Of a DNA stretch of 64,000 nucleotides, positions 1-9,828 are shown one piece after another (position 1 is the first letter of the stretch; each line of letters starts with the position of its first letter). Source of the DNA: Chlamydoabsidia padenii (Eukaryota; Mucoromycota; Mucoromycetes; Mucorales; Cunninghamellaceae). Made by a program: the position numbers and the translations under genes. The stretch spans positions 156,255-220,254 of the forward strand of contig JAIWND010000042.1 in assembly GCA_025330725.1 (NCBI GenBank). The letters are read 5' to 3'. The notes under the pieces are model-generated. The model worked only from the letters and a program-made list of their open reading frames with translations, did not search any database and was not told the origin of the DNA.

Positions 1-1788
1 TCATCTGGCTTACCGTCGTTAAAGTACTTGGGTTTCTTGACTATTTTTCTTTTCTTTTCTGATTTTTTTTCCTGCTTTTCTTCTTTCATTTTTTCTTCAT
101 CTGCTTTTTTTCTTTTTTTGGTATTGACTTTATTTGGTGTTCTAGTCCCATAATACAGCGGATAGCCTTTGAAGTAGTGTTCGATGCCTTGTTTATCGTC
201 TTCTATGATGTTAAGTAGAAACTATCAAGCAATACTTTTTTAATACTCGTTATGTTTTCCCAAATTATTTTGAGTTTTTTTTACCTCCACGTTGACCACA
301 ATACTTTGGCGTTTTTCCATGTTCTGGTATAAAAGATTATGAAAGCTTTCGATACCATTTGTCGTATTGGTAGGATGGTTCATGAGATTGCGAGTCATCT
401 TCAATACAGAAGGAAAAATCATTGAACGAACATTCTTGGCCATCCAGAAAGAAAGCCAATTTTTTGTTTTTGGATATTTTTTGGATATTTTTTTTTAATG
501 TCTTTAAGAGCTTGTTTTGTTGGTGCCTTGGTGAGCTTGTATATCAATTTTTTTAACTCCTGTTGCCGCTTTTTCACTAGCTTTCTTTTCTCGTCCTTGT
601 TGATTACTTCTCCTGGCAATGGAAGGATTATATCCGAGCGTTGGACCAATTTGCTGACAGAACCTTGGAAGTGACCATAACAGCCTTTCAAAAACTTCAA
701 GGCGTTTCGGGACTTGTCTTTTGTTTTTGCAACATACGCTTCGCGGAACCCTTTTAATTGTGCGGCTGAAAAATCCATCACCATGCCCAAAAAGCTTTTA
801 TCATTAAAGTTGATGTTATAGGCGTCAAAAAAATCAACAAAATAACGCTTGAATGTTGCCGTATCACAGTTGCGGATGACAGCAGCATACAGAAGAGCAT
901 GACGACCCAATTGCCTGCAATATATAACGGAAGAGCAAAAATAGTAATCCTGGAAAACCTTGAAAGTTACATCCGTGAGAACAGGATATCCTTTAAAATC
1001 CACCACTGAATCCAAAGAGTTTGATTTGATTGAAATAATAAAATTTTGAACATGAATATCGCATAATCTAAACATGTTTTCATTTTCCATCTGGAGAGCC
1101 AAAATATCTTCAATTGAAGTAGTCAGTGAGCGGCGAAGACCACGTGCTTTTGCAATCTTGTTTCGTTCGTATCGTGTTCTGTCAATGTTTTGCAAAGTGG
1201 GGTGAATCAATCGAACGGGTTTGATCGCTCCAGGTCCAGCAGGGGTGCCCTGTACAAGCTTTTTCGCTGTTGTTGATGGGTGTAACAGTACCAGATTTTC
1301 TAACTCTTCTGCACATTCTGGAGGTAAATGAATCGCACGATAGGTTGCATGTGTGTGCTCGGGAGCTTCTTCCAAATTGGTTGAAAACATGCGGCATGTA
1401 TCATTTTTGAATAAAAAGTTTATTTTCACACTGCATGAGATATGAATTAACTCTTTATGACAACCATTACAGCCTGTTATTTTACATTGTTTTTCCAATG
1501 AATTTTTTGTCGTAAGAGGTCTTTGATCCAAAAGGTGAAGGTCACACTTTTCGTTCATGCAACGAACTGAGCCAAGGCAGGACTTCGACACATTTTTTTT
1601 TTTTGACCACCAGATCTAAGGTAACCGCTGTTTTGGCGCTTCATGGCCCAGCCAATGTTGATAATTTTAGGGTTAATGCGGCCACCATCAAACGGAGCAG
1701 ATATTGTGACATCAGCGTCAGCAGGAGGAAATTGAGGAAAGCTGGTAGGTAATGCAGACATTCCAATTGTGTTTTGAAGTAAAAGCAA
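1..1788 (-). pseudogene. MULE-type transposase, broken, runs off the left edge
   Basis: A Mutator-like DDE transposase gene read leftwards. The N-terminus starts near 1761 (MSALPTSF) and continues into a Cys/His-rich region. The core shows MDFSAAQLKGF followed by GCYGHFQGSVSKL, which fits the MULE D and C-x-x-H pattern. Further on, TNGIESFHN fits the E motif, and a tail ending FNDGKPD lies at the window edge. The gene is split into at least four frame segments. One shift lies in the T12 run at 1593-1604. A second lies in the T runs at 460-471, where NWLSFW would lead into MAKNVRSM. A third lies near 180-240. The frame breaks at homopolymers suggest a dead copy or base-calling indels. It differs in motifs from the SWIM-type MULEs elsewhere in this window. 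The left end is outside the window, so length and terminal repeats cannot be judged. Confidence 0.75.
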
Positions 1789-1888
1789 AGGAAAGTTTTT
1801 TTTTTCTTTTCTTTAATGATAGGGTTGTTGTATTCCCAGTTTTTCCCAAGAGACTCTACACCGCTCTCCCAGATCCACGATTAGATTT

Positions 1889-1897
1889 GATTCACAT

Positions 1898-1949
<52 letters not shown>

Positions 1950-2067
1950 CAGAATGTAAATCAATTTATTTCAACGACAGGAAAACAGAACTATCATCTA
2001 TGACCAAGAACTCACAACTACTGCTTATCAGTCCTGTTCAGCACCAACTATGGATTCACATCTAGCT
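1889..2067 (-). mobile_element. Micro-retroposon (processed mRNA 3' end) with 15-bp target duplication
   Basis: GATTCACATCTAGCT occurs at 1889-1903 and again at 2053-2067. Between the copies lie a T47 tract (1903-1949) and about 103 bp of unique sequence. Read on the minus strand this is a short insert ending in AATAAA about 20 nt before an A47 tail, that is, a polyadenylated transcript end. Target duplication plus poly(A) plus polyadenylation signal is the signature of LINE-mediated retroposition of an mRNA. The source gene is not in this window and no coding potential is evident. Confidence 0.8.
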
Positions 2068-2163
2068 GTCAGATCTTGGGATTATGTATATCCTTTTTAT
2101 TTATTTAGTAGAAAACATCTTTATATTGTATCACTATAAAAGACAGGAATAAATTGGTTTTTA

Positions 2164-2303
2164 TTAAAGAAAGGTACTCCATAACATAGTTGGGAAATCG
2201 GAGGTACCTCCAATTTCACTTTTACAAATTTGGAGGTACCTCCGATTTCCCGCGAACTTTGAAGGTACCTCCACTTGCCTTATATGGAACTGGAGGTACC
2301 TCC
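2164..2303. repeat. Array of four GGAGGTACCTCC palindromes
   Basis: The perfect 12-bp palindrome GGAGGTACCTCC lies at 2200-2211, 2232-2243 and 2292-2303, with a one-base variant (GAAGGTACCTCC) at 2261-2272. Spacing is 29-32 bp, close to three helical turns. The first two copies are nested in a longer inverted repeat in which the flank GGGAAATC is mirrored by GATTTCCC. The array overlaps the last exon of the zinc-finger gene on the minus strand. No other copy was seen in the window. It could be an operator-like array or the terminus of an element. Confidence 0.8.
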
Positions 2304-2621
2304 AAAATACCAACTCCCCTCTTTTTTGCACTCGACTAGAGGGCAGCGAAATCTCCCATTCACCTTGGCGACGCAAATAACGACTATGAAAAAAAAAATC
2401 ATATTAGAAATCTGTTACTGAAATAGACACATCGTTTGCTTACTATCATGACCCAAGTCGAAAAGAAGCTCGTTGCAGTGATCTCTCGAGCGGTGGGCGA
2501 AGAGTGCATTCGCCGTTTCAAATGATTTCTGGCATGGAACGCAGATATGCATATCAGATCGTGAATGCTGGTCAGTCATTGTCAAGACAGGCACGTTCAC
2601 ACGGCGTTGTTCCGTTGCCAT
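2280..2621 (-). CDS. Small C2H2 zinc-finger protein, two exons
   Basis: Exon 1 (2621-2444) encodes one C2H2 finger, CVPCQKSFETANALFAHRSRDH (given here as C-x2-C-x12-H-x4-H in outline), preceded by a short polar N-terminus. A GTAAGC donor and a pyrimidine-rich CATAG acceptor bound a 60-bp intron (2443-2384). Exon 2 (2383-2280) continues with FRCPLVECKKE, the start of a second Cys pair, and then stops. The exons sum to 282 nt, 93 codons plus stop. An in-frame ATG 78 nt further upstream is possible but would add a hydrophobic leader. The second finger lacks visible His ligands and the frame ends inside the palindrome array, so the gene may be truncated or rebuilt at its 3' end. The function is presumably nucleic-acid binding; the target is unknown. 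Confidence 0.5.
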
Positions 2622-2708
2622 GGTTGTTTCCAAGAAATAAAAAAAGATAACAAAACAAAGTAAAACCAAGGGACCTCCTGAAAAAGGGCTGTTGGCCAAT
2701 CAGAAACT

Positions 2709-2805
2709 GGACGTGGAACGTGGACGTGGGCAGTCAAATGTTGGACGTGGAATCCCATACAAATTGGCTGAGGTTTGGACGTGGTGGATCAAAAGCTGGG
2801 CGTGG
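2709..2805. promoter_or_regulatory. Cluster of GGACGTGG motifs upstream of the zinc-finger gene
   Basis: GGACGTGG occurs at 2709-2716, 2722-2729, 2743-2750 and 2777-2784, with GGGCGTGG at 2798-2805. The cluster lies about 90-185 bp upstream of the start codon of the minus-strand zinc-finger gene, where a promoter would be expected. All exact copies share an ACGT core and the same orientation. A regulatory role is inferred from position only. Confidence 0.4.
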
Positions 2806-3014
2806 AGATGTTTTTTTTTTTTGTCGAACATAAAATAAAATTATTGCTTACCTGATTGTTGCTTGCCTGATTCTTATCGCTGTATTATTGTAGGCATTAC
2901 AAAGATTCTTTGTTTCGGCATTTGTCCCAGCACTTGTAAGAATGCGAGACGAACCCTTTGAAATGACCTTTTTCCACGCTGTTACAGGCTTCCGTAATTC
3001 TTTTTGATAGTGTG

Positions 3015-3298
3015 TGTGATATGGGACGTGATTACGAGACGTAATGAGCTTGTTTATTCAAGTGAAGAAGAAAAAAAGTCTGTTACTGTTTTTCTATCTC
3101 TAATAAGTGTTTGTCCCATCAGTTAAGCCCCCACATTCGTAGTCCGAATGTGATCATCTTCAACTACTGTGTTACCATACAGATATACTTGTACGGTTCC
3201 TGAAAAAATAAAAATAAAAACTTGACTTGATTGCTCACTTCGAGATCAATCACTTCAATAAAAAATAAAATAAAAATAAACTACTGCCGTATACGACA
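3015..3298 (-). repeat. 3' LTR of the chromovirus
   Basis: A 284-bp repeat matching 8063-8346 along its length. On the element's strand it begins TGTCGTATACGGC and ends CCCATATCACA. It is followed outward by the target duplication GTGTG. Confidence 0.95.
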
Positions 3299-3325
3299 TT
3301 ACTCCCCACCAGTCAAAGACGTATC

Positions 3326-6300
3326 TTACTGTTTAAGTTGTCGGTGGTTTGTTTTTCTTTGTTTGTTTCTTTTTCGTGTTTCACTGCCAGTTTCTGTGTT
3401 CTTTCTTTTTACCCGATTGTTTCTTTTCTTATTGTCGTTTTTCTTCACAGGTGCAGTATATGACTGACCCATCAATTCTTTCCAATATTTAGATATTACT
3501 TCCTGCGAATGGAAGTTGTTTTCTGGTTCCCATGTATTATGAGAGTCAGCGTAATTCATCCATTTCACTTTGTATTCATATGTTTTTGCATTGGGATCCT
3601 GTCTGTGTGCTACTATTCTTTCCACCTCATAAGTTTCTTCTGCCTTATGGTCTTTTACTTCTACTGGTTTCAATTCTTCTACAGTATAGTTTCTGTGAAG
3701 CTTGTCGCCTTCCATATCTTTTAAAACATATGTACCCGCTTGTGTTTTTCGGATCACCTGGTAAGGACCTTCATAGGTGACATCCATTTTTGATCGAAGA
3801 TTCGCAGGTATTTTCACCCGTACGTAGCTATCAACAGGGTATTCTTTTTGCATATTCTTTGCATCAAACTTATTTTTCTGTTGTTCAATGGTAAGATTGG
3901 TTTTTTCTTGGATCGCAGGGAAGATAATATTCTTTAAATCCTCAATTCGCTGTTCGACTTCTTTTTGTGTTAATGGAGTTAGAGTGCCTGTTCCTTCATT
4001 GTAGTTTTTGAAGTCATTTAGTTTTCTTCCAAACATCACATTGAATGGTGGAGTATTCAATCTCTTTGATGGTTTGTTATTCATTGCTAATTGTGCTGCT
4101 GATATATATAGATCCCATTCGTGATCTACACCTTTCACTGCTTTTTTGATTATGTTCATGGCAGTACCTACTGTTCTTTCAGCGGCACCATTTGCCTGTG
4201 GATGATAAGGTGTAATAAGCCGATGATCGAATCCAGCTTTCATTTTGAATCTTTCCATCACTTGATTCGCAAACTCTTTACCATTATCCGATTGCAATCT
4301 CATGGGTATTCCGAAATCACAAAAAACCGGTAATATAGCTTGTACTACTGATTCAGCTGTTTTGTCTTGTAGTGGTCGTAAGATCACAAACCTGCTACAA
4401 ATATCGATCATTACCAAAAGGTACTTGTTTTTTCTTTTTGTCACTGGCAAAGGGCCAGCAAGATCAATTGCCCAATGATCACCGGGTAATGCAGCATGTA
4501 CAGGTCTATGCGGATTATAGCCTGTTTTCACAATGTTGAATTTTTGACATTGAGCGCAGCTTTTCACTAGCTCCAATGCTTGTTCTTTGATGTTTTTCCA
4601 ATGTACTCCATTGTTGTGTATTGCTTTGACTATTGCTTCGGCACCAAAGTGTCCGAATAAATGTGCTTTTTCCAATATGTCTTGTTTTTCTTCTTCTGTG
4701 GGAGGTTCCATCATGTTTTCTTTCAGGTAAGTAATACTGGCAAGTCGAGCAGTTTTTGTTGTTGTTACCGATGCATACTGAGCGGACTGAGTTTTTTCCT
4801 CGTTCAGGCCCATACTCCCCACCAGCTCTTTTACCGGAGGGAAAAGGCGTGACAGTGCATCAGGTAATACATTGTGAATGCCCGGTAAATGCACCACGGT
4901 GAAGTTATAGTCCAAAATGGTTTCCATCCATTTCGAGAGCATGGCATTCATGTCCTTTTGTGTATGGATATAGACTAAAGCTTTGTGGTCAGTGTGTATA
5001 GTAAAGTGTCTACCCCACAGGTACGTGTGAAATTTGTTCAAAGCAAATACAATGGCCAAAAGTTCTCTTTTTGTGGTACCATAATTGCGTTCAGATTTGG
5101 TCAGTGACCTGGCCATAAAACCAATGTGGCGCTTGTTGTTGTTTTCGTCCAATTGATAAAGGACGGCTCCAATGCCCACATCAGATGCATCAGTGGCAAC
5201 ATGGAATGGTAAATCCCAGTCCGCGGCATGTAATACCAAGTCACTCATCAATACTTTCTTAACGGCATCGAAAGCAAGTTCCGCTTCCTGTGTCCACCGT
5301 GAACCCAAACGACCCTCGTGAGAACGTAATTCGTCCAAAGGTGCTGTGAGTGTGGAGATGAGTGGGATGAAATCACGAAAGTAATTAATCAACCCGAGGA
5401 ATCTCTGAACGTCTTTACCGGTTCGAGGTATAGGCCAGTCTTGCGTGTTGCTTACTTTTCTAGGATCCAAGGATTTTTCTCCATTGGTGGCAACGCAAAA
5501 TCCTAACAAATAAATGGTCTTCTGTGCAAAGTGGCACTTCTTAGGATTCAAGATTAATTTGATTTTGGTGAGTTCTTCAATGACCATCCTAACATGCTGT
5601 GTGTGTTCTTCCATTGTTTTGCTGAATACTACAATATCATCGATAAAAGTAGCAACGAAGTCCTTAAAAGGTGCATGGTTGAAGAGATTGGTCATCACTC
5701 TTTGAAATTTAGAAGAGATTGGTTTCAAACCAAAAGGACATCCTCTAAACATGTATTGTTTTCCATCCACCGATGTAAATGCTGTTTTGTGTTGATGTGG
5801 TGGATGTATAGGGAAGCGATGAAACGCATTTGTAAGATCAAGTGTGGTATAAACATTAGAGCCAGCTAGTCGCGTGAAAATGTCATTGATCTTAGGAAGG
5901 GGAAACTTGTCTTCCTTCAAATATTTGTTAATATGGCGAGGATCTAAACAAGGTCGTTTATCAGTGTAGTTGCCGAGTAAATCCTTCTTGGGAGCAAGAG
6001 TAAGTGGACTATTCCATCGGTTATCAACGTTGGAAGGGACAGTAGTGATGATTCCATCCGCTAACCATTTTTCCACTGTTTCTGCTATTTTTGGTTTTAG
6101 AGCATGCGCGATCGGATACTGAGGTCTGTAACAAACAGCATCGTCCGGCGTATCTAAATAGACTACCGCATCTGGATGTGTACAAAAAGAATCAAGAGGT
6201 AACTCTTGATTTTCATCAATACCGGGTTGTATGCATTGCATGAATTCATATCTGTCTTCCTCGGTTCCATAAGGATCCTCGTTAGGCACGGGCTTATCTT

Positions 6301-8029
6301 TCAATGGGTTTTCGCCCACATCTTTGGTTGGTGGATCCCAAGCAACAGCCAATCCAGTGTACCCAATGCCTAGTTTGGACATTAAATCGGTTCCTATTGA
6401 CATTGTTCTATCAAATGCTAGATCCATGGCCTCCAACTGACATGTGTATGGGGTGCCGTTATATCTAATATTTAGCAGGGGTGTGTGCCCATAACTTGTA
6501 GTTGTTGTTCCTGCATCCGCTAATGTAATTACAAAGTCTGTTTTACGTGGAATTATAGGAATGTTGTTTGCCAGACAGTATTTTTTATTTATCGACGAAA
6601 AATTAGCTCCACTATCTACTAATGCCAAGATCGGCTCCTTTTCTAAGTAGAGAGGGACATTAATTTCATTGTCAAAAATGTATTCAGAAGTAATTCCTTC
6701 TTTTTTATCTGTCTTTTTTGGCTTACAGGGTAGTTTGTCGGCAATGTTCATGCTTCCTCGGAAGATCTTGGAAACCTTGTCGATTTCTTCATCTTGTTTC
6801 CGCACTGCCTTGCTGTATTGTTTGGCCACACGACTCATAGGTCTTTGGTACGTGCGGTTGGGATAGGTTCTCCCTTGTTGTTGGTTTTGAGGAGAGCGTG
6901 TTCCGCTTCCTTGTTGATGGTTGTTGCTGCTGCTACCATTGCCCTTCTTGTTTTTACAGTCATGCCCAGGCATGTACTTTTCCCCACATCCCTCATCACA
7001 GTACTTACCTCCACCAGGATAGGGTCCAGTGATGGCAGCACGACGAGATCGCTTCGACTGATCCGGTTGTTCCCGTTGATCTTGGTCAAAACGTCGCTTG
7101 CTGTTGGTGAAGCTCCTAGGCCGAGGTTTGAGTTCCAAATCCGTGGCAAAGGCACACATATCCTTAAAGGATTTGTTGATAAAAGGCGTAGGTCCGTCTT
7201 TTATAGCTTCCAACAAGCGGTGGCGCCAGTTGCTGTCGAGATTCCGAGCAATAGCGAAGAAGGCCAGGGTAGACTTGGAAATCTTGTCCCAATCAACAGC
7301 TTCAGTGGCTTCCATCAACCTAAAGAAAAAATCTTCCCCGGATTCATCATCGCGAGGTGTTGTATCCAACCACTCGATTGTATTCTTTACCTTTTGGCGA
7401 GGAGTGTTGGTGAATTCCACTAACCACTCTTTCACCATAGCCCAGTTTTCCTGTGCTTGGTCCCCCAAGATGCTTCTTTGGTTTTCTAAGAACACCTTGT
7501 AAGACTTGCTGACAAGTCTTGGCAAGAATCGTTGGTAGTCTGTTTCGACATCCAAGCAGTGCAGATTCATGACTTCTTCAAGAGACTTGACGAACTCACG
7601 AGCGTTCTTGGTAACCATGTGTTCCGGGTGCATGGTTTTTTCCTTGTTGGTGGTCAAGAACGGGAAGTCATTAACGTGGGGAACAGCCTTGGTAGCATCC
7701 GCCTTGTTTCCAGGGGCAGCAGACGAGTCATTGCCAGGGTCAGAGTTGTTTCCCCGGTTACCATCATTGAAGTGTTCCTCCAAAGGGTAACGTTGCGCCA
7801 TGGTTTTCTTGGTGCCTTGGTGGAGTTGCCACAACTGATTGGCTTTTTCCACCAATTTCAATTGGTCCTCCGCATCCGTGTTGTTGAGAATGGCCTCATC
7901 CGCCAAATCTTGCATCTCGTTGTAGCGGTCCAACGTCATTTGAACCACTCGCTTGGCCTTGTCAAGACCAACTTCGTACGCATTGTCGGCGTCAATGTCC
8001 ATAGTGTTGTTGTTGATGTTGTAGTTCAT
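3326..8029 (-). CDS. Gag-Pol polyprotein of a chromovirus (1567 aa, single frame)
   Basis: One uninterrupted frame encodes all functions needed for Ty3-type retrotransposition. A Gag region is followed by an atypical zinc knuckle near residue 346 (CDEGCGEKYMPGHDC). The aspartic protease has LVDSGA near 466. Reverse transcriptase has the catalytic FIDD near 796, and RNase H has TDAS near 948. The integrase has an H2C2 zinc finger ending SCAQCQ and the D-D-E motifs around DHWAIDLAG, QSDNGKEF and QANGAAERT (about 1183-1280). A C-terminal chromodomain lies near 1463-1515 (YEVERIVAHR, YKVKWMNY, NTWEPE), which would direct integration to marked chromatin. Fusion of Gag and Pol without a frameshift matches the Tf1/sushi branch. 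All catalytic motifs are present, so activity is plausible. The first ATG, 33 bp inside the 5' LTR edge, is taken as the start. Confidence 0.95.
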   Translation of the reverse strand: MNYNINNNTMDIDADNAYEVGLDKAKRVVQMTLDRYNEMQDLADEAILNNTDAEDQLKLVEKANQLWQLHQGTKKTMAQRYPLEEHFNDGNRGNNSDPGNDSSAAPGNKADATKAVPHVNDFPFLTTNKEKTMHPEHMVTKNAREFVKSLEEVMNLHCLDVETDYQRFLPRLVSKSYKVFLENQRSILGDQAQENWAMVKEWLVEFTNTPRQKVKNTIEWLDTTPRDDESGEDFFFRLMEATEAVDWDKISKSTLAFFAIARNLDSNWRHRLLEAIKDGPTPFINKSFKDMCAFATDLELKPRPRSFTNSKRRFDQDQREQPDQSKRSRRAAITGPYPGGGKYCDEGCGEKYMPGHDCKNKKGNGSSSNNHQQGSGTRSPQNQQQGRTYPNRTYQRPMSRVAKQYSKAVRKQDEEIDKVSKIFRGSMNIADKLPCKPKKTDKKEGITSEYIFDNEINVPLYLEKEPILALVDSGANFSSINKKYCLANNIPIIPRKTDFVITLADAGTTTTSYGHTPLLNIRYNGTPYTCQLEAMDLAFDRTMSIGTDLMSKLGIGYTGLAVAWDPPTKDVGENPLKDKPVPNEDPYGTEEDRYEFMQCIQPGIDENQELPLDSFCTHPDAVVYLDTPDDAVCYRPQYPIAHALKPKIAETVEKWLADGIITTVPSNVDNRWNSPLTLAPKKDLLGNYTDKRPCLDPRHINKYLKEDKFPLPKINDIFTRLAGSNVYTTLDLTNAFHRFPIHPPHQHKTAFTSVDGKQYMFRGCPFGLKPISSKFQRVMTNLFNHAPFKDFVATFIDDIVVFSKTMEEHTQHVRMVIEELTKIKLILNPKKCHFAQKTIYLLGFCVATNGEKSLDPRKVSNTQDWPIPRTGKDVQRFLGLINYFRDFIPLISTLTAPLDELRSHEGRLGSRWTQEAELAFDAVKKVLMSDLVLHAADWDLPFHVATDASDVGIGAVLYQLDENNNKRHIGFMARSLTKSERNYGTTKRELLAIVFALNKFHTYLWGRHFTIHTDHKALVYIHTQKDMNAMLSKWMETILDYNFTVVHLPGIHNVLPDALSRLFPPVKELVGSMGLNEEKTQSAQYASVTTTKTARLASITYLKENMMEPPTEEEKQDILEKAHLFGHFGAEAIVKAIHNNGVHWKNIKEQALELVKSCAQCQKFNIVKTGYNPHRPVHAALPGDHWAIDLAGPLPVTKRKNKYLLVMIDICSRFVILRPLQDKTAESVVQAILPVFCDFGIPMRLQSDNGKEFANQVMERFKMKAGFDHRLITPYHPQANGAAERTVGTAMNIIKKAVKGVDHEWDLYISAAQLAMNNKPSKRLNTPPFNVMFGRKLNDFKNYNEGTGTLTPLTQKEVEQRIEDLKNIIFPAIQEKTNLTIEQQKNKFDAKNMQKEYPVDSYVRVKIPANLRSKMDVTYEGPYQVIRKTQAGTYVLKDMEGDKLHRNYTVEELKPVEVKDHKAEETYEVERIVAHRQDPNAKTYEYKVKWMNYADSHNTWEPENNFHSQEVISKYWKELMGQSYTAPVKKNDNKKRNNRVKRKNTETGSETRKRNKQRKTNHRQLKQ

Positions 8030-8062
8030 GTTGTAGTGAAGAGACGAGTTCGTAAAAAAAAA

Positions 8063-8346
8063 TGTGATATGGGACGTGATTACGAGACGTAATGAGCTTG
8101 TTTATTCAAGTGAAGAAGAAAAAAAGTCTGTTACTGTTTTTCTATCTCTAATAAGTGTTTGTCCCATCAGTTAAGCCCCCACATTCGTAGTCCGAATGTG
8201 ATCATCTTCAACTACTGTGTTACCATACAGATATACTTGTACGGTTCCTGAAAAAATAAAAATAAAAACTTGACTTGATTGCTCACTTCGAGATCAATCA
8301 CTTCAATAAAAAATAAAATAAAAATAAACTACTGCCGTATACGACA
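8063..8346 (-). repeat. 5' LTR of the chromovirus
   Basis: The upstream 284-bp LTR in element orientation, expected to carry the promoter. It appears identical to 3015-3298. The last codons of the interrupted transposase frame run into it before stopping. Confidence 0.95.
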
Positions 8347-9448
8347 GTGTGTCTTCCTGCAAAAACCTATGGCGCTTAACCTTACTCTTCGCCACGGCCC
8401 AGAATTGTTCTATTGGGTTAAGCTCAGGAGAATAGGGAGGGAGATACACACATTTGTATCCTCGATATTCAATATATTTCTTTATGTTTTCATGCGTATG
8501 AATGGGCGCATTATCCATAACTATGTAATGACCTTTCATATGCGGGTATTTGTCCATCTCATCTAGAGTCGTTTTTAAGAAACTAATGTAATGACCTGTT
8601 ACGGTTCCTGAGATGATATATCCATCGGCTTTTCTCTTCTTGGCAGGCCTTGGTTTTTTCACACCAACTGTGATCAAACCAACGGCAGAGATTGCACCCA
8701 ATATGGATGTTGTATTTGCTCTTGTTGTAGGCCGGGTAACAATAGCACGAGTACCTTTTGTGGACCATGCTCTTGATCGTTTCATATTGATATCAAAAGC
8801 GGATTCGTCAAGAAACACACAATTCGTCAAGAAGTTCATGTCCGTATTTTCCCATTTACGAACCCAATCGTACCGCTCCTCGATCTTTGCTAGACTGTTC
8901 CGTTCAATAGAACGGAAATCAGCCTTTTTCAGTGAAAGGTTGCATTCACTTCTCATAAAGTTATAAACAGTGCTACGTGAAACTTTGAGATTATCGAATC
9001 GCTTCAATAAATGCTCGGTAACCTCAATAACAGTAGCAGAGGGATTATCATCAATAAAGTCAATGAGAGTCATCTTATGTTCTTCGGTTAAGATACACTT
9101 ACGACCTCTATTTTCACTACTCTCAAAAATACTGTCAGGGAACGTATTATATTGCTTTACCCATTTCTGAGCAGTTCGAACGTGAATACCAAGTTGCCGA
9201 GCAGCTGCTGCAGCACTCATACACTTTTCAATCTTCAGGTCAAAAAATCTAACCTTATCCTGGACGGTATAGCGCACATAATCTCGTCTGGTATTTGCCT
9301 CCTTCATACAGACATCTTCGTTTTTTGGTTTTTGTATCAACATTGGACAGCTCGGAAACGACTCAATGATGGGTGCATCGTTCAAGTATTCAGTATGAGT
9401 TGCAATTGTCTCAACAATGAATTCATTCTCATCAACGATGTAGTCCAT

Positions 9449-9828
9449 AGGCTCAGGACCACCCTATGGTGACATTTAAAAAGTTGATTACGCACAAGCG
9501 GCCTGGATTTACCCGATAAATCATTCTAATCCCGCTCTACTACGCGAAATTTCTGCAACTATGATAATGCATTGCACTTAAGAATTTCAACTCCGCTATT
9601 CATGCAAAAATCAATGTCTCCACTACAACAACGCCCAATAACCACTACAAAAAAGTAAAGTGTGTGCCCCCGCAAAGAGGGGGGTATTAACAGACGCCAC
9701 TTGGAGCCCAAAAAGGGACGCCAGTTGGCGACCTCTGGTCGTTTATTTGAAAAAAAGCATAATGATATAATAGTAATAGTTGGTGGGGGCATACAAGTAT
9801 ATAAATATAATGGAATTCTATCAGTACT
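9449..9828. other. Spacer between transposase and host gene
   Basis: 380 bp without a convincing gene. It holds a short palindrome (CGCCAGTTGGCG) near 9719 and a G/C-homopolymer stretch near 9668-9690. No match to the far side of the split transposase that would define a terminal inverted repeat was found. Confidence 0.5.

Larger units (their letters stand above)
3015..8346 (-). mobile_element. Full-length Ty3/gypsy chromovirus with identical LTRs
   Basis: A 5,332-bp LTR retrotransposon. The LTRs are both 284 bp, start TG and end CA, and appear identical by eye. The element is flanked by the 5-bp direct repeat GTGTG (3010-3014 and 8347-8351), a target-site duplication. A purine-rich tract (GGTGGGGAGTAA on the minus strand) abuts the 3' LTR. 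No clear tRNA primer-binding site follows the 5' LTR; the adjacent bases are T-rich, so self-priming as in Tf1/sushi elements is possible but not shown. Identical LTRs, a perfect target duplication and a single open frame indicate a recent and possibly active insertion. Confidence 0.95.
2897..9448 (-). pseudogene. IS630-like (Tc1/mariner superfamily) transposase, split by a retrotransposon
   Basis: The N-terminal 370 codons lie at 9448-8347. They contain a helix-turn-helix with AAAARQLGIHVRTAQKWV, then the DDE motifs FLDESAF, YIVMDNAPIHT and YLPPYSPELNPIEQFW. The frame then runs into the LTR of the chromovirus and stops. The missing C-terminus of about 35 codons is on the far side of the retrotransposon at 3014-2897 (begins SKRITEAC, ends CRNKESL then TAA). 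It is in frame if one copy of the 5-bp target duplication is removed. The transposase was therefore intact when the retrotransposon landed. Terminal inverted repeats were not identified. Confidence 0.85.

Noticed and set aside
8040..8062. tRNA primer-binding site of the chromovirus
   Set aside because: The bases after the 5' LTR are a T run then ACGAACTCG; no clear complement to a tRNA 3' end was seen.
6794..8092. Long plus-strand frames (up to 209 and 186 codons) over the Gag region
   Set aside because: They lie antisense to the Gag-Pol gene, lack recognisable domains and follow its codon structure, so they are shadows.
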